Assembly (NCBI GenBank): GCA_947165405.1
Contig: CAMVAG010000036.1
Location: 1 to 13,556, forward strand
DNA: 13,556 bases
Reading direction: 5' to 3'
Origin: an uncultured Selenomonadales bacterium
GTDB taxonomy: Bacteria > Bacillota > Negativicutes > Selenomonadales > Selenomonadaceae
In this document: positions 7,456 through 13,556 of the stretch, one piece after another
Layout: the number at the start of each line of letters is the position of its first letter
Numbering within the stretch: position 1 is the first letter of the stretch
Notes under the pieces: generated by a model
Told to the model about the DNA's origin: nothing
Seen by the model: the letters and a program-made list of their open reading frames with translations, nothing else
Database searches by the model: none
Made by a program: the position numbers and the translations under genes

Positions 7456-8448
7456 ATGGATTTTCTAATCGGTACAGGCTTCTTCGTGTTAATCGGATTA
7501 ATAATCGCGGCGGTGTTCCTGCATTTCGTTCCGATAGGTTTATGGATTTCGGCGTTGGCGGCGGATGTTCACGTCGGGATATTCACGCTGATAGGAATGA
7601 GGATGCGGCGCGTTCCTCCCGCGAAAATCGTCATGCCGTTAATCAAAGCAAACAAGGCGGGCTTGGATGTCAACGTCAATCAGTTGGAAGCTCACTACCT
7701 CGCGGGCGGCAATGTCGATAAAGTTGTTGACGCTTTAATCGCCTCGCAACGTGCGCAGATTGTTTTGCCGTTTGAAAGATCGGCGGCGATTGACTTGGCA
7801 GGTCGTGACGTTTTGGAAGCAGTTCAAATGAGCGTCAATCCGAAAGTCATTGAAACGCCCGTGGTCTCTGCCGTTGCCAAAAACGGTATCGAATTAAAAA
7901 TCAAAGCGCGTGTCACGGTTCGTGCGAATATCGACAGATTGGTCGGCGGCGCGGGCGAGCCAACGATTATTGCGCGTGTCGGCGAAGGTATCGTCACGAC
8001 GGTCGGCAGCTCCGAAATGCACACCGATGTTTTGGAAAGCCCCGATGATATTTCCAAAACCGTTTTGGGCAAGGGACTCGACGCGGGCACAGCTTTTGAA
8101 ATTTTATCAATCGACATTGCGGACGTTGACGTCGGACGGAATATCGGCGCGCAACTTCAGACAGACCAAGCAGAGGCTGACAAACGAATCGCTCAAGCAA
8201 AGGCGGAAGAGCGTCGAGCTATGGCGGTCGCGAAAGAACAGGAAATGAAAGCTTACACCCAAGAGATGGAGGCAAAGGTCGTTGAGGCGCAGGCGGAAGT
8301 TCCTCACGCAATGGCAGAGGCCTTCAAAGCGGGCAATCTCGGCGTCATGGATTACTACAACATGATGAACGTTCAATCGGATACGGAAATGCGCAAATCG
8401 ATAAGCGAAGCCGGCAAAGGCAGAAAAAATATTCCCGCGCAGAAATAA
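7456..8448 (+). CDS. floA: Flotillin-like protein FloA
   Basis: 330 residues, almost the length of B. subtilis FloA (YqfA, about 331). A hydrophobic N terminus (about 3-25 and 27-48, broken by P26) anchors it to the inner face of the membrane. The SPFH/PHB-type region follows, with family segments VPPAKIVMPLIKANKAGLDV, NQLEAHYLAGGNVDKVVDAL and ANIDRLVGGAGEPTIIARVG. From about 236 to 285 it is rich in Ala, Glu, Gln and Lys (QAEADKRIAQAKAEERRAM), the Glu-Ala coiled-coil stretch used for oligomerisation. The ending VMDYYNMMNVQSDTEMR is also family-typical. AGGAGG (7441-7446) lies 9 bases before the ATG. FloA builds membrane microdomains that help membrane-protein complexes, including secretion machines, assemble. 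Its place at the end of the exporter and glycosyltransferase run is the notable point. Confidence 0.96.
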   Translation: MDFLIGTGFFVLIGLIIAAVFLHFVPIGLWISALAADVHVGIFTLIGMRMRRVPPAKIVMPLIKANKAGLDVNVNQLEAHYLAGGNVDKVVDALIASQRAQIVLPFERSAAIDLAGRDVLEAVQMSVNPKVIETPVVSAVAKNGIELKIKARVTVRANIDRLVGGAGEPTIIARVGEGIVTTVGSSEMHTDVLESPDDISKTVLGKGLDAGTAFEILSIDIADVDVGRNIGAQLQTDQAEADKRIAQAKAEERRAMAVAKEQEMKAYTQEMEAKVVEAQAEVPHAMAEAFKAGNLGVMDYYNMMNVQSDTEMRKSISEAGKGRKNIPAQK

Positions 8449-8458
8449 TCTTTTAAAA

Positions 8459-8498
8459 ATCTCGCAAGCAGCATTAAAAACTTGCGGGATATTTTTTT
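8459..8498 (+). terminator. Rho-independent terminator after floA
   Basis: ATCTCGCAAG (8459-8468) pairs with CTTGCGGGAT (8481-8490) through one G-T wobble, with a 12-base loop and then ATTTTTTT. It ends the seven-gene run and separates it from the flagellin unit. Confidence 0.9.
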
Positions 8499-8516
8499 GC
8501 AAACTCTTTGCATAAC

Positions 8517-8543
8517 GAAAATTTTTTGCTACAATGCCGATAA
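8517..8543 (+). promoter_or_regulatory. Sigma-28 (FliA/SigD)-type flagellar promoter, with overlapping TACAAT
   Basis: GCCGATAA at 8536-8543 equals the sigma-28 -10 consensus. GAAA at 8517-8520, 15 bases upstream, is a three-of-four match to the -35 core TAAA. The flagellin-like gene starts 37 bases downstream. TACAAT (8530-8535) directly abuts the -10, with a weak TTGCAT at 8508-8513 (16-base spacer), so some sigma-70 reading is possible. I consider sigma-28 the main call because of the near-perfect -10 and the gene it serves. Confidence 0.8.
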
Positions 8544-8566
8544 GAGCTTAACGGATTTTTTTTACC

Positions 8567-8573
8567 AAGGAGG
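8567..8573 (+). promoter_or_regulatory. Strong ribosome binding site of the flagellin-like gene
   Basis: AAGGAGG lies 7 bases before ATG 8581. The open frame extends upstream to 8482, but that extension would cover the terminator and promoter, so ATG 8581 is the start. Confidence 0.88.
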
Positions 8574-8580
8574 AATTATT

Positions 8581-10830
8581 ATGGCGACGATGATTAACAA
8601 CAATGTCGGCTCGTTCGGTTCGCAGCCGATGTTCGGTCAAAGCAAAGCCGCTTTTCAAAGAGGAATCGGTCAACGAACGGCTATGACCGGAATCGCCGGC
8701 GACGCACTCGGCTCAATGTCGATATTGAATCAAAACAGGATAGCTGCTCAAAGAGAGACGCAACGAGCATCAAAAACCACACAAACCGACGACGACGCAA
8801 TCAACAATGTATCCGCTTACACAATCGAAGAGAGCCTGCGCATTAGGACGCAAGTTCTCGGTCAAGCAAACAAAAATATCCAAGATGATACCGCGCTCCT
8901 CAAAACGGCACAGGGCAGCGGAAATTCAATCGTCGACTCAATCAAAGAGATTCAGCGGCTTGCGACTACTGCCACAGACGAAGCACTCACAGACGTCGAT
9001 CGCCGTGTAATTCAACGGGATATTAATCGTCTCGTCAATCAAATTTCGACGGATTCACAAATTACTTTCAACGGCAGGAAATTGATTGACGGCTCTGCCA
9101 CGACGAGCAACCCCTCAACCGCAACGATATTGAGCAACAATGCTTTGTACAGCGGCACGACTGCCTCGACTGCATTAACCGCCTTGCAAAACAGCAACGG
9201 AGGAAGTCTCGGCATTGAGGCCACCGACCGTATCACTGCTTCTTACGTTCAAGGCGGCAACATCTACACGACGAGCTTTACCGTCGGCAACAACAAGCTT
9301 GAAGATATTTTTATAAACCTCAACAAGATAAACGGCGTGTCGTTGAGGGACAGTGCTTTTGTCGGCGGTGCAAGCAACATTTTGACTAAACCCGTCGAAC
9401 CGCCCGCACCGATTGCACCTGTCGCACCGATTGCACCTGCTGCACCTGTCGCTCCGATTGCGCCGACCAAAACCAAAGAAGTTCCCCAACCTGTCATTCC
9501 GAGAGAATTTGTTCCGGACAGCGCGCCTGCATTGGAAAGTTTTGAGACAGCTGACGAATATCATGCAGCGGAAGCAATTTACGGCGCAGTTCAAGCCGGA
9601 ACCGCAACGATTATCGAAGAAGACGTCGAAAATTATGCATCCAAGTCTTTCGAAGAACGCACTGCGGAAATTACGGCTTACAATCAATATTTGAACGAGA
9701 TGGATATTTATAATTCGGCGCAGGCGAATTACGAAGCGGCTTATGCAAAATACGAAACTTATCTTGAAAATAATCCCGACGCGGCTGAAGCCGATTCTTC
9801 CACAATTGCGGATTACAATCGTTACGTGAATCAAAAGGACAGCTATGATTCGGCGCGGGCTGCCTTCAACACAGCTTATGCAGAGTTTGCAAATTACGTT
9901 GCGAATGCTCCCGACCACAGCGCGGCTTATGAAAATTATGCGGCTTATCTCGACACGGCTCCCAATTCGGTTGACATGGAACGCAAAGGGATTGTCAATG
10001 CTTACAACGAATATTTGAGACAAAACGGTAATTATTCGACTGCGGAAGATTATCAAGCGGCTTACGAAAAATATTCGGCTTACGTTGAGGCTTATCCCGG
10101 TTTGGTTGAGCAGTATGAAAGGGAATCAAGCGAATACGAAAGGCTTTATTCGGAATATGAGACTTACAAGAATGATTACGAAAAAAATTTCTTGCCGCAA
10201 TATCAAAAAGACTTGGCAGATTATAATGTTATGGCAGCCGACATTGTCAAACCCGACGGCAGCAACGGCTTGAGTGTGGAGGCTCGCAAACCGGGACTTA
10301 CCGAACAAATTTCGGGCGTCTCAATCAACGTCGCGGATGCTTCGGGCAACACCAAATCGGCTGCGACTTCCGTGCTGAATAATTTCAAGACGACGACTTT
10401 TGCCGAAGACGCGCGGGAAGATAATTCCGTCTTCTTCCAAATCGGCGAGACGATTGACCAAACGATAAACTTCGGCTTCAACGACATGCGAGCGGAGGCT
10501 TTCGGTCTCAAAGGTGCTGACGGAAACATAATCAGCATTTCGACAAAGGAAGATGCGGACGCGGCTCTGTCGACGATAAACAACGCCTTGAACAAAGCGA
10601 CCGAACAACTTCAAACAATCGGCTCTTCCGAAAAGCGGCTCGGATACATTGCGGACAGCTTGGCGATTGAAATCAACAATATTCAAGAACCCGATTCAAT
10701 GATACGCAACGCGAACATGGCAAAAACTTTGACGGTATACGCGCTGGACTTCTTCCAAAGAGACAGAATGCAATCGATGTTCGCCATTGCAAATCAACAT
10801 TCAAGCGCGGTGCTTGGTCTTTTAAGATAA
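8581..10830 (+). CDS. Flagellin-like protein with large proline-rich and tyrosine-repeat insert
   Basis: 749 residues, far longer than a usual 270-500-residue flagellin. The N-terminal flagellin domain runs to about 171: MSILN at 46-50, DDA in the D0/D1 turn, NIQDDTALLKTAQG, and TFNGRKLIDG (162-171). The C-terminal domain begins near 616: FFQIGETIDQTINFGFNDM, DAALSTINNALNKA, then RNANMAK, ANQHSSAVLGLLR at the end, close to the canonical ANQ..q.VL.LLR. No Cys or Trp is seen, as expected of flagellins. Odd points: about 35-40 extra residues near the N terminus, no KLSSG motif, and an insert of about 350 residues (about 270-615) with a Pro-rich run and Tyr/Ala repeats. Its own sigma-28 promoter and two terminators make it monocistronic. 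By family it is exported through the flagellar apparatus and polymerises; whether it forms the main filament, a minor filament or something else is open. Confidence 0.9.
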   Translation: MATMINNNVGSFGSQPMFGQSKAAFQRGIGQRTAMTGIAGDALGSMSILNQNRIAAQRETQRASKTTQTDDDAINNVSAYTIEESLRIRTQVLGQANKNIQDDTALLKTAQGSGNSIVDSIKEIQRLATTATDEALTDVDRRVIQRDINRLVNQISTDSQITFNGRKLIDGSATTSNPSTATILSNNALYSGTTASTALTALQNSNGGSLGIEATDRITASYVQGGNIYTTSFTVGNNKLEDIFINLNKINGVSLRDSAFVGGASNILTKPVEPPAPIAPVAPIAPAAPVAPIAPTKTKEVPQPVIPREFVPDSAPALESFETADEYHAAEAIYGAVQAGTATIIEEDVENYASKSFEERTAEITAYNQYLNEMDIYNSAQANYEAAYAKYETYLENNPDAAEADSSTIADYNRYVNQKDSYDSARAAFNTAYAEFANYVANAPDHSAAYENYAAYLDTAPNSVDMERKGIVNAYNEYLRQNGNYSTAEDYQAAYEKYSAYVEAYPGLVEQYERESSEYERLYSEYETYKNDYEKNFLPQYQKDLADYNVMAADIVKPDGSNGLSVEARKPGLTEQISGVSINVADASGNTKSAATSVLNNFKTTTFAEDAREDNSVFFQIGETIDQTINFGFNDMRAEAFGLKGADGNIISISTKEDADAALSTINNALNKATEQLQTIGSSEKRLGYIADSLAIEINNIQEPDSMIRNANMAKTLTVYALDFFQRDRMQSMFAIANQHSSAVLGLLR
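9391..9528 (+). repeat. Proline-rich AP[I/V/A] repeat segment in the flagellin-like gene
   Basis: Encodes residues 271-316. The core P-A-P-I-A-P-V-A-P-I-A-P-A-A-P-V-A-P-I-A-P has proline every third residue, the spacing of a polyproline-II helix, and continues as a looser proline-rich linker. At DNA level, GCACCGATTGCACCT occurs twice (9406-9420 and 9424-9438), so the run may change length by slippage. Confidence 0.9.
9676..10113 (+). repeat. Three degenerate Tyr/Ala-rich protein repeats in the flagellin-like gene
   Basis: Encodes residues 366-511. Units start at AYNQYL (366), DYNRYV (411) and AYNEYL (474). Each follows the plan YNxY, then Y-x-S/T-A, then a helical AAYxKYxxY stretch closed by a proline (P399, P444, P506). 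The second unit carries an additional half-unit (AAYENYAAYLDTAP, P461). A looser Tyr-rich helix (about 512-548) continues the pattern. Counting by eye gives 31 tyrosines between residues 367 and 548. The structure is expected to be mostly helical. Confidence 0.85.
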
Positions 10831-10850
10831 GCTCTTAAAATTTCTTTTGT

Positions 10851-10882
10851 GAGTTTCGCAAATGCGAGACTCTTTTTTTTTT
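10851..10882 (+). terminator. Rho-independent terminator after the flagellin-like gene
   Basis: GAGTTTCG (10851-10858) pairs with CGAGACTC (10865-10872) through one wobble pair around a six-base loop, followed by ten Ts. It lies 20 bases after the stop codon. Confidence 0.92.
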
Positions 10883-10889
10883 GCGGAGG

Positions 10890-10918
10890 TTGTGAAAAAT
10901 TTTCGGCTTCGATATAAT
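10890..10918 (+). promoter_or_regulatory. Sigma-70-type promoter of the DUF2971 gene
   Basis: TTGTGA (10890-10895, four of six) and TATAAT (10913-10918, perfect) are separated by 17 bases, immediately after the terminator and 33 bases before the GTG start. This supports a new transcription unit for the three genes that follow. Confidence 0.8.
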
Positions 10919-10951
10919 TCTGCTTGAAAAAATTTTTCGTGAGGGCATGGC

Positions 10952-12322
10952 GTGAAACTTTACAGGTACAGGACGATTAAAAGCGCGTTGCTTGAGTTGG
11001 ACAGAGGCGCGTTTTATTTCGCGGAACCTTCCGAGCTCAACGACCCGATTGAAGGCTATGTAAAAATTTTTTGGCGCGGCGACAAGCCGGCTTGGGAAGG
11101 GCTGCTGAAAAATTTTATCTGCAGTCTGTTTTATAATCTGCAAACGCATTTCCTCATGTCCGGGCGATTTTATTCCTCCGAGCACGAAAATTTTTTGAGC
11201 GACTTGAAAAGCAAAAGTCTGTTGTCAAATCTGCACCGCTTCGACGATTCGCCGTTGAGTAAAATTTTCGAGGAACTTGGCGAAAAATTTTTGTCGGAGG
11301 AAATAACTCAAGAGGTCGTCAACTTTTACGGCGCGGACAAAATCAAATGCTACGGGCGCGAAATGGAATTTATCTTCCGCATGCTGATTGACGCCGCGTT
11401 TGTAATTTGCGTTCGCAAGTGCAAAAGTCTCGGCTTGATTCGCGGCGACTTCAACGAAAAATTTTTCGACGTGGAATATGAAATTTCTTTCGAGGCATTG
11501 CGCAACGTGAGCGACGCCGTCCGCAAGCAAAAGATTGAAGAGATTGAAAATCTGAATTGCGACATGATGGAATCGGGCTTGCTTAGTCTGAAACTCAACA
11601 GCCGCTTGTCCGATATGAATTACAAATTCAAGCAGCAGATGTTGTGGTTGCGATTTATTTTCCCGCGCACTTACCTCGAACGCCTCAAGGCGATTATGTA
11701 TCCCAACGGCTACGTCGTTTGCTTTTCGGAGACGCCGACGAATTCGGCAATGTGGGGCAACTACGCCGACAACCACAAGGGCATTTGTTTCATTTACGAG
11801 ACGGAGGCCGTTGACGGGAAGGAGTTTATAAATTTCGCCGCCAAGTCCCTCGAAGTCAAGCCGATAGAATACAGCCGACAGGTCATTGAGAGAAATTTTT
11901 TCGACACGCTTAGGCATTTGAATTTTATTCACGCGGAAGATTGGTTGACGGGCAGCGGCGGCGTCAAAAGTTACAAGCTTGACGACTGCGCGGCACCCGA
12001 CAAATACGACGACGACTATCAAGAAAAATTTTATCGGAAGATGACAGATTGGAATTACGAGCGCGAGTACCGAATTTTTTTGAAGGACAAATTTTATCGT
12101 TACGCCGACAAGTTCGCGAGGAATTTGCAATACGACTTGAAAGCTTTGACGGGAATTATTTTCGGGATAAGGACGACGCTCGACGACAAATTGGAACTGA
12201 TTCAAAAACTTGCGCGCCTGAAAAAATCCCTGCAAGACTTTGAATTTTTCCAAGCCGAATACGACGACGAGACGCAGATAATTTCCGTCCGCGAAAAAAT
12301 TTTGCTGACAAAAATAACTTGA
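10952..12322 (+). CDS. DUF2971 domain-containing protein of unknown function
   Basis: 456 residues from GTG 10952; GTGAGGG (10939-10945) lies 6 bases upstream, and a nearer ATG at 10947 stops after two codons. Three blocks mark DUF2971: LYRYRTIKSALLELDRGAFY with FAEPSELNDPIEGY (residues 3-36); CFSETPTNSAMWGNYADNHKG (257-277), where the family has a similar C.S......MW..YA..H.G; and YEREYRIF (369-376). About 220 residues lie between the first two blocks, more than I would expect for the family, and form a charged, mainly helical region (about 50-250) that may be an added module. No signal peptide or membrane helix is seen, so it is probably cytoplasmic. The reaction is unknown. It heads a three-gene unit behind its own promoter. 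Confidence 0.8.
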   Translation: MKLYRYRTIKSALLELDRGAFYFAEPSELNDPIEGYVKIFWRGDKPAWEGLLKNFICSLFYNLQTHFLMSGRFYSSEHENFLSDLKSKSLLSNLHRFDDSPLSKIFEELGEKFLSEEITQEVVNFYGADKIKCYGREMEFIFRMLIDAAFVICVRKCKSLGLIRGDFNEKFFDVEYEISFEALRNVSDAVRKQKIEEIENLNCDMMESGLLSLKLNSRLSDMNYKFKQQMLWLRFIFPRTYLERLKAIMYPNGYVVCFSETPTNSAMWGNYADNHKGICFIYETEAVDGKEFINFAAKSLEVKPIEYSRQVIERNFFDTLRHLNFIHAEDWLTGSGGVKSYKLDDCAAPDKYDDDYQEKFYRKMTDWNYEREYRIFLKDKFYRYADKFARNLQYDLKALTGIIFGIRTTLDDKLELIQKLARLKKSLQDFEFFQAEYDDETQIISVREKILLTKIT

Positions 12323-12336
12323 AACGAGGTGCCTTT

Positions 12337-12693
12337 ATGGAACTTGTAACAATCTTTTTAATTTGGCTGGCGGTCACGATTATCGACAACATGAGCAAAC
12401 GCAAAAAAAGACGGCTGCCGCCGCCCGAAGATTCCCGCGATTTTGACATACCGACGATAGCAAACGACCCGAACTTGCCCGGCGAAGAGATCCCGATTTT
12501 TATCGAGACTCCGAATCAAGCCGAGATTCGCCCGAAAAAATCTTCGCCGCCGAAGAAAAAAATTTCCGCCCGTGAATTTCGTGAGACGGAGGAAACAAAC
12601 GAATTTGACTTGAACTTGACGCCGTCGAATGTCATGAATGCTTTTATCTTCAGCGAAATTCTTGACAAGCCCAAAGCTTTGAGGCGACGATAA
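12337..12693 (+). CDS. Small single-pass membrane protein, unknown function
   Basis: 118 residues. ATG 12337 is preferred over the upstream TTG of the same frame at 12319, since GAGGTG (12326-12331) sits before the ATG and the protein then begins directly with a membrane helix (about 2-17, ELVTIFLIWLAVTIID). A basic patch KRKKRRLPPP follows, so the tail should be on the cytoplasmic side. The middle (about 25-90) is rich in Pro, Lys and Glu and likely disordered. The last ~25 residues, LNLTPSNVMNAFIFSEILDKPKALRRR without its first residues, look like a compact helical tail that may bind a partner. It starts 14 bases after the DUF2971 gene, so it is probably co-transcribed. I do not recognise a family with certainty. 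Confidence 0.75.
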   Translation: MELVTIFLIWLAVTIIDNMSKRKKRRLPPPEDSRDFDIPTIANDPNLPGEEIPIFIETPNQAEIRPKKSSPPKKKISAREFRETEETNEFDLNLTPSNVMNAFIFSEILDKPKALRRR

Positions 12694-12713
12694 AATTTTT
12701 AAGGTGAAATGTT

Positions 12714-13514
12714 TTGGAAAATTTGTTTGACGGAATAGAGGTCTTTTTCAAGGCAATAAAAGAAAAATGTTCAAACGATGAAGAATACGCGGCGGAAATT
12801 TTGAAAGCGCGAGGTTTTTTGTTGGAAGACACAGGGCTTGTTTTAAGTGACAATTCCGACCGCGACGACGCTTCTTATCTTAATAAACTTTTGACGTCAG
12901 ACAATCTCGGCAAAGTGGAAGGCGATAAAATTTTCATTAATCCCTCCGCGAACGTCGAAAAAATTTTTTACTCAAAACTTATCGGCGGATGTGAATCTTG
13001 TCCTCCTATAGGAAGAACTTGGAAAAGATTTTTACATGAAAGTTTTGACCCAAAAGTTCCGGTTTTCCTTTTAGAACCATTTGTAGCGAGGTATGTCAAA
13101 GCAATATCTGCCTGCGGTGTAGAAACTTATGGCTCTTGTGACGGAAATCATCATACGGAACGACAAAGTGAACGATATATTTCGAGGATTCTTGTTGAGA
13201 TTGCGGGTGAGCCTAACAGTATTTGGCATGAAATATTTTACAAAAGGCTGTTGGTTAAAAGATTTAAGCTCAGATGGATTTTCGGTCGTGACTCCTTGAA
13301 AATTACGTTCGATAAAAAGAACAAGTGGAGAAAATATTTGGAGTTCAATCGGGCGGGAGAGTTTTTTTATAACAATCGAATAAAAATCCGGCAAATCAGG
13401 CGTGCGGCTTCAGACGGAATCACCGTGAGCATGGCACGGCATTTGTCTTCAGAGGAATTGGCAAAAATTTTTTCCGAACGAGCAAATAAACTTTTCGATG
13501 ATTTTGTGTTATAG
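12714..13514 (+). CDS. Unrecognised A+T-rich gene with CxxC and Cys/His cluster
   Basis: 266 residues. The TTG at 12714 is chosen because AAGGTGA (12701-12707) precedes it and the overlapping ATG at 12709 is in another frame that stops after nine codons. I do not recognise the family. The first ~60 residues are acidic and helical. The centre holds C93-E-S-C96 and then C134-G-V-E-T-Y-G-S-C142-D-G-N-H146-H147, which could bind a metal. The last ~90 residues are basic (KRFKLRWIFGRD, KKNKWRKYLEFNR, RIKIRQIRR), which might suit nucleic-acid contact; this is inference. Bases 13021-13320 are 115/300 G+C (38%), against 95/180 (53%) for 11701-11880 in the DUF2971 gene, so recent acquisition is possible. 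It lies 20 bases after the small membrane protein gene. Confidence 0.75.
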   Translation: MENLFDGIEVFFKAIKEKCSNDEEYAAEILKARGFLLEDTGLVLSDNSDRDDASYLNKLLTSDNLGKVEGDKIFINPSANVEKIFYSKLIGGCESCPPIGRTWKRFLHESFDPKVPVFLLEPFVARYVKAISACGVETYGSCDGNHHTERQSERYISRILVEIAGEPNSIWHEIFYKRLLVKRFKLRWIFGRDSLKITFDKKNKWRKYLEFNRAGEFFYNNRIKIRQIRRAASDGITVSMARHLSSEELAKIFSERANKLFDDFVL

Positions 13515-13532
13515 TACAGCGAATAAATTTAT

Positions 13533-13556
13533 GGAGGCGAAATTTTTGTGGCGATT
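13533..13556 (+). CDS. Start of a further gene (ribosome site and first codons only)
   Basis: GGAGG (13533-13537) lies 10 bases before GTG 13548, followed by GCG ATT to the window end. An ATG at 13531 is in another frame that is also open to the end, but it overlaps the ribosome site. The product cannot be told from three codons. Confidence 0.45.

Noticed and set aside
8482..8580. 33-codon upstream extension of the flagellin-like frame
   Set aside because: It would translate through the terminator, the sigma-28 promoter and the ribosome site. The AAGGAGG before ATG 8581 marks the true start.
9175..10056. 293-codon minus-strand open frame
   Set aside because: It is the complement of the repeat region of the flagellin-like gene and gives a Cys/Arg/Asn-rich repetitive sequence with no plausible fold or start signals.
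9388..10113. RTX-type or type I substrate repeats in the flagellin-like insert
   Set aside because: No GGxGxD nonapeptides are present, and the protein ends in a normal flagellin tail, so there is no evidence that it uses the adjacent type I exporter.
11225..12253. 342-codon open frame on the minus strand
   Set aside because: It lies wholly opposite the DUF2971 gene, which has family motifs, a promoter and a ribosome site. The opposite protein shows no motif, and the openness follows from the sense strand's codon use.
13487..13515. Promoter for the last partial gene, with TATAGT at 13510-13515
   Set aside because: The -10-like hexamer is fair, but no acceptable -35 lies 16-18 bases upstream and it overlaps the end of the previous gene.

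Overview
The window reads as chromosome of an anaerobic, flagellated Firmicute with an outer membrane, most likely a Negativicute of the Selenomonas type. The reasons are a HlyD-type adaptor that spans a periplasm, Gram-positive-style genes (floA with a short nfeD, strong AGGAGG ribosome sites, frequent GTG/TTG starts), and a flagellin-like gene behind a sigma-28-type promoter. The lineage is inferred from gene content only; no rRNA or marker gene is present. All credible genes are on the plus strand.

Region 1 (1-8448) is a tight run of seven co-directional genes with gaps of 3-42 bases and no visible internal terminator: the 3' end of one type I secretion ABC transporter, a HlyD-family adaptor, a complete second HlyB-like ABC transporter with an inactive C39-like domain, a GT4 glycosyltransferase, a methyltransferase-like/glycosyltransferase fusion, a short NfeD-like membrane protein and the flotillin FloA. 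A clear Rho-independent terminator closes the run at 8459-8498. If it is one transcript, it joins protein export, sugar transfer and a membrane-microdomain scaffold. No RTX-type substrate and no TolC-type outer-membrane channel is visible here.

Region 2 (8499-10882) is a single-gene unit with its own sigma-28-like promoter, a strong ribosome site, a 749-residue flagellin-like protein and a terminator. Both flagellin ends are recognisable. The protein also has about 35-40 unusual extra residues near its N terminus and an insert of about 350 residues, made of a proline-rich segment followed by tyrosine/alanine-rich helical repeats. The two glycosyltransferases upstream are reasonable candidates to modify it or a type I substrate.

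Region 3 (10890-13556) starts at a good sigma-70-type promoter and carries a DUF2971 protein, a small single-pass membrane protein, an unrecognised A+T-rich gene with a CxxC and Cys/His-rich centre, and the first codons of a further gene. I recognise no function for these genes as a group.

I saw no tRNA, rRNA, CRISPR array, insertion sequence or attachment site. The long minus-strand open frames lie opposite strong genes and are not believed to be real.
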